A program made the position numbers and the translations under genes. 64,000 nucleotides of DNA from Pseudomonadota bacterium. GTDB taxonomy: Bacteria; Pseudomonadota; Gammaproteobacteria; Burkholderiales; Chitinibacteraceae. Positions 1 through 9,839 of the stretch are shown here, piece by piece (the stretch's first letter is position 1; the number at the start of each line of letters is the position of its first letter). The stretch covers positions 186,001 to 250,000 of the forward strand of contig JAGTRM010000001.1 in the NCBI GenBank assembly GCA_018261735.1, given 5' to 3'. The notes under the pieces were generated by a model. That model was not told the DNA's origin. It saw nothing but the letters and a program-made list of their open reading frames with translations, and did not search any database.

Positions 1-449
1 CCGGACATGCCGAGCGGCTCCTTCACGCCATCCTGGCCATCGATCACGAATTCCTGCGGAATCACATGCAGCACTTCGTGATCGGCCGGAATCTGCACCG
101 CGCGCGCGGTTTCCAGCACACGGTCCATGTCGGCCTGCGTGACTTCGCGATCCTTGATCGCCACCATGCCGTCCGAATTCATGCCCTTGATGTGGCTGCC
201 GGCGATACCGGCGATCACTTCATTGATCTTGCAATCGGCCATCAGCTCGGCATCGCCCAGCGCGGTCTGGATCGCGAGCACTGTTTTTTCGATATCGACC
301 ACCATGCCGCGCTTGAGTCCGCGCGAAGGCGCCGTCCCCAGGCCAATCACGTTAAGGGCGCCATCCTCCTGCACTTCGGCCACCACGACGACAACTTTGG
401 CAGTGCCGACATCCAGCCCGACAATGAGGTTTTTGCTGTCTTTGGTCAC
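1..449 (-). CDS. ftsA: Cell division protein FtsA (5' part only; 3' end outside window)
   Basis: FtsA is an actin-like ATPase that tethers FtsZ filaments to the inner membrane and recruits later divisome proteins. The first ~149 codons are in the window. The actin-fold phosphate-1 loop GLDVGT is at residues 11–16, followed by the run VVVVVAEVQEDG. The start is a GTG at 449 preceded by a GGAAGGGG Shine-Dalgarno stretch; an ATG further upstream runs into a stop in another frame. It lies directly downstream of ftsQ, and ftsZ is expected beyond the window edge. The identification rests on the N-terminal sequence plus dcw synteny. Confidence 0.93.
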   Translation of the reverse strand, partial: MTKDSKNLIVGLDVGTAKVVVVVAEVQEDGALNVIGLGTAPSRGLKRGMVVDIEKTVLAIQTALGDAELMADCKINEVIAGIAGSHIKGMNSDGMVAIKDREVTQADMDRVLETARAVQIPADHEVLHVIPQEFVIDGQDGVKEPLGMS

Positions 450-496
450 AGGCTTACCCCTTCCACTTTCTGATCCATCACATCGATAAATTACGA

Positions 497-515
497 CTTC
501 CCGCCCCGCGGGAAG
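497..515. other. Short GC-rich hairpin between ftsQ and ftsA
   Basis: An 8-bp perfect inverted repeat (CTTCCCGC / GCGGGAAG) with a 3-base loop sits in the 68-base ftsQ–ftsA gap. No T-run follows on the minus strand, so it does not look like a complete terminator. It could be an RNA processing or stability element. Structure is seen; function is inferred. Confidence 0.4.
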
Positions 516-517
516 GC

Positions 518-1279
518 TCATGCCGGCGCTTTTGCCGGCTTGGCAGCGGCAGGTTGCCGCACCGCCTTGTTCTCGCCCGGATTGAAACCGGGCAGTTTTA
601 CCGCGAATCCATTCGGATAGCGCAGATCAACGTATTCAAACGGCTGTTCCAGTCGGGCCAGCGAATTCGGGTAGGCCGTGACAAATCGCTGCAAGCGGTC
701 CACCCCGTCATCCCGGCCGATTTCCACGGTCAGCTGCCGGTCCAGCTCCAACCGCCAGGCCCTGCGCTCGGACAGCCAGACATGCGTTGGCTGTTTGCCC
801 AGTGGCGCCAAGGCATCGCGAAATTGGCGATAGCCATCGACCAACTGCTTTTCGGTGCCATCCGGCCCTTCCAGCACCGGCAACGGATCGCCACTTGCTG
901 CATCGAAACGTTCGCCGTAGCTGTTGAGCAAGGCCGCGGTTCCCCAGCGGGCAACCGCCTGGTGTTCCTCGATATTCACTTCCAGCCGATCCGGCCAGTA
1001 GCGCCGTACTTCCACCCGGCGCACCCAGGGCAGCTTCTCGAACGCTTGCCGGGTCTTGTCCAGATCCAGCGTGAAAAAAGTGCCTTTCAGTTCATTCTTC
1101 ACCACGTATTGCAGCTGCTCGCGAGTGACATGGGACATATCCCCCTCCACCGCAATGCGCCGCACCGGAAACAGCGGCGAGTGGATCACCAGAAACAGTA
1201 CGGCATAAAACAACAGCAACAGCGCCAGCGCGGTCAGCAGATTGGCCAGCCAGGTGAGCAGTTGCGGCTTATCCCACAT
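518..1279 (-). CDS. ftsQ: Cell division protein FtsQ
   Basis: FtsQ is a bitopic divisome protein that bridges early cytoplasmic and late periplasmic division proteins through FtsB/FtsL. The 253-residue product has a cytoplasmic N-terminus, one membrane span at about residues 13–32, and then a POTRA-type region beginning at FPVRRIAVEGD (about 37–47). The Pro-Trp-Val-Arg stretch of the POTRA/β domain (KLPWVRRVEVRR) is clear. The C-terminal ~25 residues are Ala/Pro/Lys-rich and likely disordered. It sits between ddlB and ftsA. Unlike the rest of the cluster it is separated from its upstream neighbour, by 156 bases. Confidence 0.95.
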   Translation of the reverse strand: MWDKPQLLTWLANLLTALALLLLFYAVLFLVIHSPLFPVRRIAVEGDMSHVTREQLQYVVKNELKGTFFTLDLDKTRQAFEKLPWVRRVEVRRYWPDRLEVNIEEHQAVARWGTAALLNSYGERFDAASGDPLPVLEGPDGTEKQLVDGYRQFRDALAPLGKQPTHVWLSERRAWRLELDRQLTVEIGRDDGVDRLQRFVTAYPNSLARLEQPFEYVDLRYPNGFAVKLPGFNPGENKAVRQPAAAKPAKAPA

Positions 1280-1333
1280 TTTTTCCTCCCGCCTGCGCTA
1301 TTGCGCGTCCTGCATGCGGCGTCGTGCGCTGCT

Positions 1334-1370
1334 CGCGATCCTCACGTACTTGATGTACGTTCCGGTCGCT
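1334..1370. repeat. Imperfect palindromic element inserted between ddlB and ftsQ
   Basis: The only sizeable gap inside the otherwise overlapping dcw cluster (1280–1435) holds an imperfect inverted repeat. The inner arms ACGTAC/GTACGT (1344–1349 and 1355–1360) enclose a 5-base loop, and the outer arms GCGA/TCGC and CC/GG pair further out. It resembles a small dispersed structured repeat, but only one copy is visible in this window, so its repeat nature is an inference. Confidence 0.4.
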
Positions 1371-1435
1371 GTGCTGCTGACTCCTTGCCTGCAAGCCGCT
1401 CATCACGCGCATCCGTGAGGAAAAAGCATTCACGC

Positions 1436-2353
1436 CTATCCCTCCACGCCCAGCGTCGTGTCGAGAATGCGCAGCACCAGATCCTCGTAACTCATGCCGG
1501 CCTGGCGCGCGGCCATCGGGAACAGGCTGTGACTGGTCATTCCTGGCGCGGTATTCACTTCCAGCAGGTAGGGCTTGCCGGCTTCGTCCATCAGGAAATC
1601 GACCCGGCCCCAGCTGGTTCCGCCGATCGCCCAGAACGCGCGTTTCACATAATGCGCAATCTGGGCTTCCACGTCGGCCGGCAGGCCGCACGGGCAGCGA
1701 TAGACCGTGTCATCGCGGAAATACTTGGCGTCGTAGTCGTAGAACTCGGTCGCCGGTTCGATCTTGATCGCCGGCAATACCTGGTCGCCCAGCACGGCCG
1801 CGGTGTATTCGCCGCCGCCGATGAACTGCTCGGCCAGCACCACGTCGTCGAACTTGCTGGCCTCGGCGTAGGCGGTGGCCAGTTCTTCCACCGACTTCAC
1901 TTTGATCACCCCGACGCTGGATCCTTCGCAGGCCGGCTTCACGAAAATCGGCAAGCCGAGCCGCTCCGCCACGGCGTTCCAGTCGCTGTCGGCGTGCAGC
2001 AGCACGAAATCCGGAATCGGCAGATCAAGCGCCTTCCACACCAGCTTGGTCCTCAGCTTGTCCATGCCGATCGCGGAAGCCATCACGCCGCAGCCGGTGT
2101 AGGGAATGCCGAGCACTTCGAGCGCGCCCTGCACCGTGCCGTCCTCACCGAACGGGCCGTGCAGGATCAGGAAAGCCCGGTCGAACCCTTCGGTCTTCAG
2201 TGCCGAGAGTGGTTTCTCCGCCGGGTCGAACTTGTGTGCATCGACGCCCTGCGCCAGCAAGGCCGCCAACACCCCGGCGCCGCTCATTAGCGAGATTTCG
2301 CGCTCGGAGGAGCTGCCGCCCATCAGTACTGCGACTTTTCCGTATTTTTTCAT
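1436..2353 (-). CDS. ddlB: D-alanine–D-alanine ligase (Ddl)
   Basis: This enzyme makes the D-Ala-D-Ala dipeptide that MurF adds to UDP-MurNAc-tripeptide. The protein is about 305 residues, normal for DdlB. Visible family features are the N-terminal [14 protein letters not shown] loop, [11 protein letters not shown], the ATP-grasp segment [12 protein letters not shown], and the C-terminal metal/substrate motif EVNTAPGMT. The junction with murC reads TGATG, so the murC stop overlaps the ATG at 2353 by one base. An in-frame GTG at 2356 is the alternative start. There is no murB gene between murC and ddlB. Confidence 0.96.
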   Translation of the reverse strand: MKKYGKVAVLMGGSSSEREISLMSGAGVLAALLAQGVDAHKFDPAEKPLSALKTEGFDRAFLILHGPFGEDGTVQGALEVLGIPYTGCGVMASAIGMDKLRTKLVWKALDLPIPDFVLLHADSDWNAVAERLGLPIFVKPACEGSSVGVIKVKSVEELATAYAEASKFDDVVLAEQFIGGGEYTAAVLGDQVLPAIKIEPATEFYDYDAKYFRDDTVYRCPCGLPADVEAQIAHYVKRAFWAIGGTSWGRVDFLMDEAGKPYLLEVNTAPGMTSHSLFPMAARQAGMSYEDLVLRILDTTLGVEG

Positions 2354-3738
2354 CACGGCACCAACTTTCCAGGAATTGCGCCGATTGAACCGGCGCCCAT
2401 GGTCAACACCACATCACCATCCTGTACCGCCGCCAGGATGGCCTGTGGCATGGCAGCAATCTCTTCGACAAAAACCGGCTCGACCTTGCCGGCCACGCGT
2501 ACCGCACGTGCCAGCGAGCGGCCATCGGCGGCCACGATCGGTGCCTCGCCGGCCGCGTAGACCTCGGCCAGCAACAAGCCATCCACGGTGGAGAGCACCT
2601 TGACGAAATCCTCGAAACAATCGCGCGTACGGCTGTAGCGGTGCGGCTGGAACGCCAGCAGCAGGCGTCGTCCCGGGAAGGCACCGCGCGCCGCGGCCAG
2701 CGTGGCGGCCATTTCCACCGGGTGGTGGCCGTAGTCGTCGACCAGCGTGAAACTGCCACCGGCGGGCAAGGCAACCTCGCCATAGCGCTGGAAGCGCCGG
2801 CCCACGCCGGCAAATTCGGCCAGCGCTTTCTGGATCGCCGCGTCGTCCGCGCCGACTTCCAGCGCAACGGCAATCGCGGCCAGCGCATTGAGCACGTTAT
2901 GGTGGCCTGGCGTGTTGAGCGTGACGGGAATGCGCTTGTGTTCGCCGTTTTCCCAGACCGCATCGAACTGCATCTGGCCGCCGACAGCGCGAATGTTTTC
3001 GGCGCGCAGCATGGCATCTTCACTCACGCCATAGGTGGTCACCGGCGAAGTGACTTCCGGCAGGATGCTGCGTACATGCGGATCATCAAGACACAGCACG
3101 GCGCGGCCATAAAAGGGCAAGTGCTGCAGGAACTCGACAAACGCCTTCTTGAGCTTGTCGAAGTCGTGACCGTAAGTATCCATGTGATCCTGGTCGATAT
3201 TGGTCACGACCGAGATCACCGGCGTGAGCAACAGGAACGAGGCATCCGATTCGTCGGCCTCGGCCACCAGGAATTCGCCGCCGCCCAGATGCGCGTTGGA
3301 GCCGGCCGCATGCAACTTGCCACCGATCACAAAGGTCGGATCGAGACCCGCCGCTTCCAGGATGCTGGCGGTCAGGCTGGTGGTCGTGGTCTTGCCGTGC
3401 GTGCCGGCAATCGCGATGCCCTGCTTGAAGCGCATCAGCTCGGCCAGCATCTGCGCACGCGGCACCACGGGGATTTTTTTCTCGCGCGCGGCGAGCACTT
3501 CCGGGTTGTCCGCCTTGACCGCGCTGGAGATCACCACCACATCGGCCCCGGCGACATGGTCGGCGGCATGGCCCAACGCCACGCGGGCGCCGGCCGCGGC
3601 CAGACGCTGCGTCGTGGCATTGCTGCCCAAATCCGATCCACTGATCTCGAAACCAAGATTCAGCAGCACTTCGGCGATGCCGCTCATGCCGACACCGCCG
3701 ATCCCGACGAAATGGATGTGTTTGACTTTGTGTTTCAT
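2353..3738 (-). CDS. murC: UDP-N-acetylmuramate–L-alanine ligase MurC
   Basis: MurC adds L-Ala to UDP-MurNAc, the first Mur-ligase step. It has 461 residues when started at the ATG at 3738, which overlaps the murG stop in an ATGA arrangement; the open frame extends further upstream but without family similarity. The Rossmann-like loop GIGGVGMSG is at residues 12–20 and the Mur-ligase P-loop GTHGKTTTT at 112–120. DDYGHHPVE and FQPHRYSRT further on are MurC hallmarks. It is translationally coupled to murG upstream and ddlB downstream. Confidence 0.97.
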   Translation of the reverse strand: MKHKVKHIHFVGIGGVGMSGIAEVLLNLGFEISGSDLGSNATTQRLAAAGARVALGHAADHVAGADVVVISSAVKADNPEVLAAREKKIPVVPRAQMLAELMRFKQGIAIAGTHGKTTTTSLTASILEAAGLDPTFVIGGKLHAAGSNAHLGGGEFLVAEADESDASFLLLTPVISVVTNIDQDHMDTYGHDFDKLKKAFVEFLQHLPFYGRAVLCLDDPHVRSILPEVTSPVTTYGVSEDAMLRAENIRAVGGQMQFDAVWENGEHKRIPVTLNTPGHHNVLNALAAIAVALEVGADDAAIQKALAEFAGVGRRFQRYGEVALPAGGSFTLVDDYGHHPVEMAATLAAARGAFPGRRLLLAFQPHRYSRTRDCFEDFVKVLSTVDGLLLAEVYAAGEAPIVAADGRSLARAVRVAGKVEPVFVEEIAAMPQAILAAVQDGDVVLTMGAGSIGAIPGKLVP

Positions 3739-4802
3739 GCTGCCAGTTCCTCGATAACCGCCACGACGCTTTCGGTGGCATCCGGCTTTGCCAGTGAACG
3801 GGCCTTTTGGGCCATTTCCAGGCATTGCTCGCGGTTCATTCTTTTCAACAGGGCCGCCAGACTTTCGGCGGTGAATGTTTTTTGTTCGACCAGCAGCGCG
3901 GCCCCGGCATCGGCCAGATAGCGGGCATTGCCGGTCTGGTGGTCATCGACCGCATGCGGGAAGGGCACCAGTACGGCAGCCGCGCCGACACAGGCCAGCT
4001 CGGCAATCGTCAGCGCGCCGGCACGGCACAGCACCAGATCGGCATCGGCATAGGCGCTGGCCATATCCGCGATAAAGGGCGCGCATTCTGCCACAACGCC
4101 CGCGCTTTCGTAATTGCCGCGCAAGATTTCAATATGTTTTTCACCCGCCTGGTGAATCACCCGGGGTCTTTCGTCGCCGGCCAGCAATGCCAGCGCCTTG
4201 GGCACTTCCTCGTTGAACACCTGCGCACCGAGGCTGCCGCCCACCACCAGCAGCTTCAGCGGACCACTGCGCCCGGCAAAACGCTCGGCCGGCGGGGCCA
4301 CCTGCGTGATCTCGGTCCGGATCGGGTTGCCCACGCAGCCTTCCTGACCCGGGAACACCGACGGGAAGGCAAAAAGCACCCGATCGGCAATTTTCGAGAG
4401 CGCCTTGTTGGTCAATCCGGCCACCGAGTTTTGCTCGTGGATCACTAGCGGCAGCCACAACAACTTCATTGCCACGCCACCGGGAAAGCCGGTAAAACCG
4501 CCAAATCCGATCGCCACATCCGGGCGGTGACGGAAGATCACCCGCAATGCGCCGATCAGCGCTTTCAGCTGCACCCAAGGCTGTGCCAGCTTGTTCAGCA
4601 GGCCCTTGCCGCGCACGCCGGTGATCGCCAGTGTTTCCAGCTCGATGCCGGCCTGCGGCACGATCCTGGTTTCCATCTTGCCGGTCGCACCCAGCCAGAC
4701 CACGGTCCAGCCTTTTTGCCGCAAGGCATTGGCCACCGCCAGCGCCGGGAAAATGTGCCCGCCGGTTCCGCCGGCCATGACCAGAAGCGTGCGCTTGCTC
4801 AT
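3735..4802 (-). CDS. murG: UDP-GlcNAc:lipid I N-acetylglucosaminyltransferase MurG
   Basis: MurG converts lipid I to lipid II on the cytoplasmic face of the inner membrane. The 355-residue GT-B protein has the first glycine-rich loop [13 protein letters not shown] with the conserved His at residue 16. It also has [31 protein letters not shown] and the donor-site motif [11 protein letters not shown]. It overlaps ftsW by 4 bases (ATGA) and murC by 4 bases, as expected in the dcw cluster. Confidence 0.97.
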   Translation of the reverse strand: MSKRTLLVMAGGTGGHIFPALAVANALRQKGWTVVWLGATGKMETRIVPQAGIELETLAITGVRGKGLLNKLAQPWVQLKALIGALRVIFRHRPDVAIGFGGFTGFPGGVAMKLLWLPLVIHEQNSVAGLTNKALSKIADRVLFAFPSVFPGQEGCVGNPIRTEITQVAPPAERFAGRSGPLKLLVVGGSLGAQVFNEEVPKALALLAGDERPRVIHQAGEKHIEILRGNYESAGVVAECAPFIADMASAYADADLVLCRAGALTIAELACVGAAAVLVPFPHAVDDHQTGNARYLADAGAALLVEQKTFTAESLAALLKRMNREQCLEMAQKARSLAKPDATESVVAVIEELAA

Positions 4803-5983
4803 CGCCCCCCCCTGATCATCTGACGGCTTTCATAATCGATCCGCAGCAATACGCCGATGGCCAGCAAATTGGCCACGATGCCGGAACCGCCGAACGACAG
4901 CAGCGGCAGGGTCAAGCCCTTGGTCGGCATCAGGCCCATGTTCACGCCCATATTGATCACCGACTGCACACCGAACCAGATGCCGATCCCTTGCGCCGCC
5001 AGAGACTGGAACAGGCGTTCGAGCTTGGCCGCCTGAATCCCGATCTGGAACGCGCGGCACACCAGGAAACTGAACAGCAGCACGACGGCCGCCACGCCGA
5101 TGAATCCCAGCTCCTCGGCAATGATGGCCATCAGAAAATCGGTATGTGCCTCGGGCAGGTACGAGAGCTTTTCCACACTCGCGCCGAGCCCGACGCCTTT
5201 CCATTCGCCGCGACCGAACGCGATCAGCGAGTGCGAAAGCTGGTAGCCCTTGCCGTACGGGTCTTTCCAGGGATCGAGGAAGCCCAGCACCCGCTGCATC
5301 CGGTAGGGCGAACTCACCACCAGCCCAACGAAGGCTGCGGCCAAAAACATAAACAAGCCGGCGAACAGGCGCCAGTTGAAGCCGCCCAGGAATAGCAGCC
5401 CCATCGCGATCGCGGTGATCACGGCAAACGCCCCGAAATCCGGCTCCAGTAGCAGCAGGCTGCCGACCACGGCCATGACCAGGCCCATCGGCAACAGCAC
5501 CTTGGTCACGCTTTCGACAAAATCGCCACCCATGCTGCCGGCCTTGCGCACGGTGTAGTCGGCGGCATAAAGCACGGCAAAAAATTTCATTAGTTCCGAT
5601 GGCTGCAAGTTGATCACCACCAGCGACAGCCAGCGCCGGCTGCCGTTGACTTCGCGTCCGATACCGGGCACCAGCACCAGCGCCAGCAGCACCACGCCGC
5701 CGATAAACAACTGCGGTGCATACTTCTGCCAGAGCTTGGTCGGCACATTGAAAACGGCGAAGCCTGCGCTCAGGCCGACCGTCAAGAAGATCGAATGCCG
5801 GATCAGGAAATAGGTCGAGCGGAATCCCGTATCCTTGTCCACTTCGGCCATCGCGATCGAGGCGGAATACACCATCACCAGCCCTATCGAAACCAGCAGC
5901 AGCACGCACCACACCAGCGCTTCGTCGTAAGCGCTCATCGTGGGGCGAACCCGCTTCATGGCCTGATAGAGCATCTGCTTCAT
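4799..5983 (-). CDS. ftsW: Lipid II polymerase FtsW (SEDS family)
   Basis: FtsW is the septal peptidoglycan glycosyltransferase that works with the transpeptidase FtsI. The 394-residue protein is almost entirely hydrophobic, with about ten spans. The conserved loop [18 protein letters not shown] is followed by [14 protein letters not shown], and the C-terminal SEDS signature reads [15 protein letters not shown]. It is placed between murD and murG with 4-base overlaps on both sides. FtsW rather than RodA is supported by this context. Confidence 0.96.
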   Translation of the reverse strand: MKQMLYQAMKRVRPTMSAYDEALVWCVLLLVSIGLVMVYSASIAMAEVDKDTGFRSTYFLIRHSIFLTVGLSAGFAVFNVPTKLWQKYAPQLFIGGVVLLALVLVPGIGREVNGSRRWLSLVVINLQPSELMKFFAVLYAADYTVRKAGSMGGDFVESVTKVLLPMGLVMAVVGSLLLLEPDFGAFAVITAIAMGLLFLGGFNWRLFAGLFMFLAAAFVGLVVSSPYRMQRVLGFLDPWKDPYGKGYQLSHSLIAFGRGEWKGVGLGASVEKLSYLPEAHTDFLMAIIAEELGFIGVAAVVLLFSFLVCRAFQIGIQAAKLERLFQSLAAQGIGIWFGVQSVINMGVNMGLMPTKGLTLPLLSFGGSGIVANLLAIGVLLRIDYESRQMIRGGR

Positions 5984-7401
5984 GGTTGCAGTGCCTTTAC
6001 GCTATCGATGAAAACTTCGGCGCGGTGCGCGTAGTTGCGGAACATGTCCCAACTGGCGCAAGCCGGCGAGAGCAGCACGGCATCGCCCGGTTCGGCAAAG
6101 TTCGCTGCCATCTGCACGGCCATTTCCAGCGTCGGCACCTGCAGCACCGGCAGGAAGTTTTCTTCCTCGTCCCCCGGCGTGAGGTAAGCCGAAGTCGCCT
6201 CGTTCAGCACTTCGGCAATCTGCGGGCCATCGCGACCGATCAGAATCACTGCGCGGCAGATGCGCTCGCAGGCGCTCTTGAGCGGGCGGAAATCCTGCCC
6301 CTTGCCATCGCCGCCGGCGATCAGAATCACCGGGCAGGTCATTCCCTTCAGCGCGGCTTCGGTAGCGCCAACATTGGTGCCCTTGGAATCGTCGAAGTAG
6401 TCCACTCCGTTCACTTGCGCGACGAACTCGACCCGGTGAGGCAAGCCCTTAAAGCTTTTGAGCGCAGCCAAGAGCGGCGGCAACTCCAGCCCTATCGCAC
6501 GGCACAGTGCAAGGGCCGACAGGGCGTTCACCGCGTTGTGCAAGCCGGCCAGCGGCAGTTCGCTCGCCTTCATCAACTCGGTGCCACCCATGCACAGGCT
6601 GAAATCGTTGCCGGCTGCGACCAAGCCATAGTCATTCTCGTTCTGTGGCGCATCGGCACCGAACCAGACGATTTCGCGACCCGCCAGCGCCATATGGCGG
6701 CACCAGGCATCTTCGCGATTGAGCACCTGCACGCCGCTGCCGGCAAAGATGCGCGCCTTGGCGGCGGCGTATTGCTTCATCCCGCCGGGGTAGCGATCGA
6801 GGTGATCCTCGGTCACGTTCAGCACGGCAGCAGAATCCGGCTGCAGGCTGGACGTGGTTTCAAGCTGAAAGCTGGAAAGCTCGAGCACCCAAACATCGGG
6901 CAGCGCGTTCTTTTCCTGCCCGCTCTTTTCCTGCCAATTAGTCAGGGCATCGAGCACCGGCAGGCCGATGTTGCCGGCGATTTCCGTTTGCAGGCCGGCG
7001 GCCTGGCACATCGCGCCGACCATGGTGGTGACGGTGGATTTGCCGTTGGCGCCGGTAATCGCAATCACTTTGCAACCCTTGCCAGCGATGGCTTGCGCCA
7101 GCAGCTCGACATCACCCACGGCCGGCACGCCGCGCGCGAGGGCAGCGGCGATTTCCGGGGTCGCCAGCGCCACGCCGGGGCTAACGACCAGCAGATCCGC
7201 ATCGGCAAAAGTGGCAGCGCTGAATACACCAAGCCGCAGCTCGGGCTGCGGCATCACGGCGCGGATTGCATCCAGATTCGGCGGCGCGTCGCGGCTGTCG
7301 GCCACGGTCACGCGCGCGCCCTGCCGCGCCAGCCATTTGGCGGCGGACAGCCCGGTATCCCCGAGTCCGATGACGATGCAATGTTTGTCTTTGAGTTCCA
7401 T
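5980..7401 (-). CDS. murD: UDP-MurNAc-L-Ala–D-glutamate ligase MurD
   Basis: MurD adds D-Glu to UDP-MurNAc-L-Ala. The 473-residue product has the N-terminal motif [14 protein letters not shown], the ATP-binding P-loop [23 protein letters not shown], and the Mur-ligase motif [11 protein letters not shown]. The start ATG is six bases after mraY's end, and its stop overlaps the ftsW start by 4 bases. Length and motif order are standard. Confidence 0.96.
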   Translation of the reverse strand: MELKDKHCIVIGLGDTGLSAAKWLARQGARVTVADSRDAPPNLDAIRAVMPQPELRLGVFSAATFADADLLVVSPGVALATPEIAAALARGVPAVGDVELLAQAIAGKGCKVIAITGANGKSTVTTMVGAMCQAAGLQTEIAGNIGLPVLDALTNWQEKSGQEKNALPDVWVLELSSFQLETTSSLQPDSAAVLNVTEDHLDRYPGGMKQYAAAKARIFAGSGVQVLNREDAWCRHMALAGREIVWFGADAPQNENDYGLVAAGNDFSLCMGGTELMKASELPLAGLHNAVNALSALALCRAIGLELPPLLAALKSFKGLPHRVEFVAQVNGVDYFDDSKGTNVGATEAALKGMTCPVILIAGGDGKGQDFRPLKSACERICRAVILIGRDGPQIAEVLNEATSAYLTPGDEEENFLPVLQVPTLEMAVQMAANFAEPGDAVLLSPACASWDMFRNYAHRAEVFIDSVKALQP

Positions 7402-7407
7402 GTCTCT

Positions 7408-8496
7408 TTACCGCAGTTTCAGCGTGGCCAAACCGGCCAGCACCAGCAGCATGGTGATGATCCAGAAACGGACCACGACCTGCGTTTCCTTCCAACCCTT
7501 CAACTCGTAGTGATGATGCAGCGGCGCCATGCGGAACACCCGCTTGCCGGTGAGTTTGAAACTGGCCACCTGGATCATCACCGACAGCGCCTCCACCACG
7601 AACACGCCGCCCATGATGAACAGCACGATTTCCTGGCGCACGATCACCGCCACAATGCCAAGACCCGCGCCCAGCGCCAGCGCGCCGACATCGCCCATGA
7701 AGACTTCGGCCGGATAGGCGTTGAACCAGAGAAAGCCCATTCCCGCGCCGGCCATCGCTGCGCAGAACACCATCAACTCGCCCGCCCCGGGCACATACGG
7801 AATGCCGAGATAACGCGAAAACACCGCATGCCCGGCCACATAGGCAAAAATGCAGAACGCGCCGGAAATCAGCACCGTCGGCATGATCGCCAGACCATCG
7901 AGGCCATCAGTCAGGTTGACGGCATTGCTGGTGCCGACGATCACGAGGTAAGTAAGAATGCAAAAGCCGATCGCGCCGAACGGATAGAGAATCTGCTTGT
8001 AGAACGGAATGATGAAACCGGTATGCTCGGGCAGATTGCCGCCCGCGCTGACCAGGAACAGCCCGGCGCCGATCGCGATCAGCGATTGCCAGAACATCTT
8101 GGCCTTGGCCGACAAACCCTTGGGGTTTTTCAGCGCCACTTTCTTGTAATCATCGACAAAACCGATCACGCCGGTCGCCATGGTCACCACCAGCACCAGC
8201 CAGACATACTTGTTGCGCAGATCGCCCCACAGCAGCGTAGTCAGGCCGATGGCGAGCAGGATCAGCGTGCCGCCCATGGTCGGCGTGCCCGCCTTGACCA
8301 GATGCGTTTGCGGGCCATCGTTGCGCACGGCCTGGCCGACTTTCATCTCGGTCAGCTTGCGGATCACCCACGGTCCCAGCGCCCAGGAAATGGCCAGTGC
8401 CGTCATCGTGGCCAATACCGCGCGCAGCGACAGGTAGTTGAATACATTGAAGGCACGGATCGAGGTGCCCAGCCATTGCGTCAAAATCAGCAGCAC
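7408..8496 (-). CDS. mraY: Phospho-MurNAc-pentapeptide transferase MraY
   Basis: MraY transfers phospho-MurNAc-pentapeptide to undecaprenyl phosphate to form lipid I in the inner membrane. The 362-residue, ten-span protein shows the aspartate-rich motif GFVDDYKK, the [13 protein letters not shown] loop and the His-rich segment [11 protein letters not shown]. Translation most likely begins at the GTG at 8496. It has a very good AGGAGG sequence about 8 bases upstream inside the end of murF, giving a 10-base gene overlap. Confidence 0.97.
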   Translation of the reverse strand: MLLILTQWLGTSIRAFNVFNYLSLRAVLATMTALAISWALGPWVIRKLTEMKVGQAVRNDGPQTHLVKAGTPTMGGTLILLAIGLTTLLWGDLRNKYVWLVLVVTMATGVIGFVDDYKKVALKNPKGLSAKAKMFWQSLIAIGAGLFLVSAGGNLPEHTGFIIPFYKQILYPFGAIGFCILTYLVIVGTSNAVNLTDGLDGLAIMPTVLISGAFCIFAYVAGHAVFSRYLGIPYVPGAGELMVFCAAMAGAGMGFLWFNAYPAEVFMGDVGALALGAGLGIVAVIVRQEIVLFIMGGVFVVEALSVMIQVASFKLTGKRVFRMAPLHHHYELKGWKETQVVVRFWIITMLLVLAGLATLKLR

Positions 8497-9839
8497 GTCA
8501 CATCCTCCTGCAATGCCTTGACCACGCGTTCCATTTTCATGAAGCGCGACCCTTTTACCAGCACCACCGCATCCGGTGTCACCACCTCGTGCAGCGCGGC
8601 AACCAGCTCATCCAGCGTGGCGAAATGCCGGCCACCGCCTGCCTGCGCGGCATGCACCATCTGTTCGCCCAAGGCATAGAAAGTACCGATTCCTTTCTGC
8701 TTGGCATACGCACCCACCTCGGCATGGCGCTGCGGGGCATCGCTACCGACTTCGCCCATATCGCCCAGCACCAGCACGGTTTTGCCACCCCGCTCGGCCA
8801 GTACGTCGATTGCTGCGCGCATCGAATCCGGATTGGCGTTATAGGTATCGTCGATCAGGAGCGCGCCATTGCTAGCGGTCTTCGCTTCCAGCCGGCCTTT
8901 CACTCCGTGGTAACCCTCCAGGCCCTGCACGATCACCTCGGTCGGCACCTGCAATTCGAAGGCAACCGCAGCCGCGGCCAGCGCGTTGCGTACGTTGTGC
9001 TGTCCCGGCACGCGAAGCGTTACTGGCACCTCGCCCTTGGGCGTCTTCAGCATAAAGCTCGACCCGTTGGCGCTACCGACGACCGAATGCGCAGTGATCT
9101 CTGCCGCACACAAACCAAAGGTCTGCTGGCGGAAACCGGCGGCCAGCCTGGCCCATAGCTCGGCGTGGGCATCATCGGCATTGATCACGGCGCAGCCCCA
9201 GGGCGGCAATCCTTCGAAGATTTCCCCCTTGGCCCGCGCCACACCTTCGACCGAACCGAGCATTTCCAGATGCGCGTTGCCGGCGTTGGTGATCACCGCC
9301 ACATCCGGCCGGGCGATGCGGGTCAGGTGTGAAATCTCGCCGAAATGGTTCATGCCCATTTCCGCCACCACGAAGCGGCATCCGGCGCGCATTCCAAGCA
9401 AAGTCAGCGGCAGCCCGATATGGTTGTTCAGATTGCCGGTCGTAGCATGCACGTGCTTGGCGCCGACGTATTGCGACAAAACGGCCGCAATCATTTCCTT
9501 GACCGTGGTCTTGCCATTGCTGCCGGTCACGCCGACCAGCAGCGTGGTCGGGAACCGGCCACGCCAGGCTGCGGCCAGTTGCCCCAGCGCCTGCAGGGTA
9601 TCGCCCACCACGATGCGTGCGCCCGGACCGGGCACACTGGTCACAGCCGCAACCGCGCCTTGGGCCAACACCTGCTCAACAAAATCGTTGCCATCGAAAC
9701 GCTCGCCCTTGAGCGCAAAAAACAGATCGCCGGGCCGCACATCGCGACTGTCGGTGGTAACCCGATCGAAGGCAAGTTCGCCTTCAGCGGCCAAATCGCC
9801 ACCGATGGCCAGCGCGGCATCGCGCAGAGTCAACATCAT
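8487..9839 (-). CDS. murF: UDP-MurNAc-tripeptide–D-Ala-D-Ala ligase MurF
   Basis: MurF completes the UDP-MurNAc-pentapeptide by adding D-Ala-D-Ala made by the neighbouring Ddl. It has 450 residues, with the P-loop [14 protein letters not shown], the motif MGMNHFGEI and the substrate/Mg segment [11 protein letters not shown]. The start is one of two consecutive ATG codons (9839/9836) overlapping the murE TGA, a typical coupled junction. Its end overlaps mraY. Confidence 0.96.
   Translation of the reverse strand: MMLTLRDAALAIGGDLAAEGELAFDRVTTDSRDVRPGDLFFALKGERFDGNDFVEQVLAQGAVAAVTSVPGPGARIVVGDTLQALGQLAAAWRGRFPTTLLVGVTGSNGKTTVKEMIAAVLSQYVGAKHVHATTGNLNNHIGLPLTLLGMRAGCRFVVAEMGMNHFGEISHLTRIARPDVAVITNAGNAHLEMLGSVEGVARAKGEIFEGLPPWGCAVINADDAHAELWARLAAGFRQQTFGLCAAEITAHSVVGSANGSSFMLKTPKGEVPVTLRVPGQHNVRNALAAAAVAFELQVPTEVIVQGLEGYHGVKGRLEAKTASNGALLIDDTYNANPDSMRAAIDVLAERGGKTVLVLGDMGEVGSDAPQRHAEVGAYAKQKGIGTFYALGEQMVHAAQAGGGRHFATLDELVAALHEVVTPDAVVLVKGSRFMKMERVVKALQEDVTCC

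Noticed and set aside
5986..8679. An 897-codon plus-strand open frame opposite murD/mraY
   Set aside because: It is the antisense shadow of strongly recognised genes in high-GC DNA; the product is His/Arg/Gln-rich with no domain or ribosome site.
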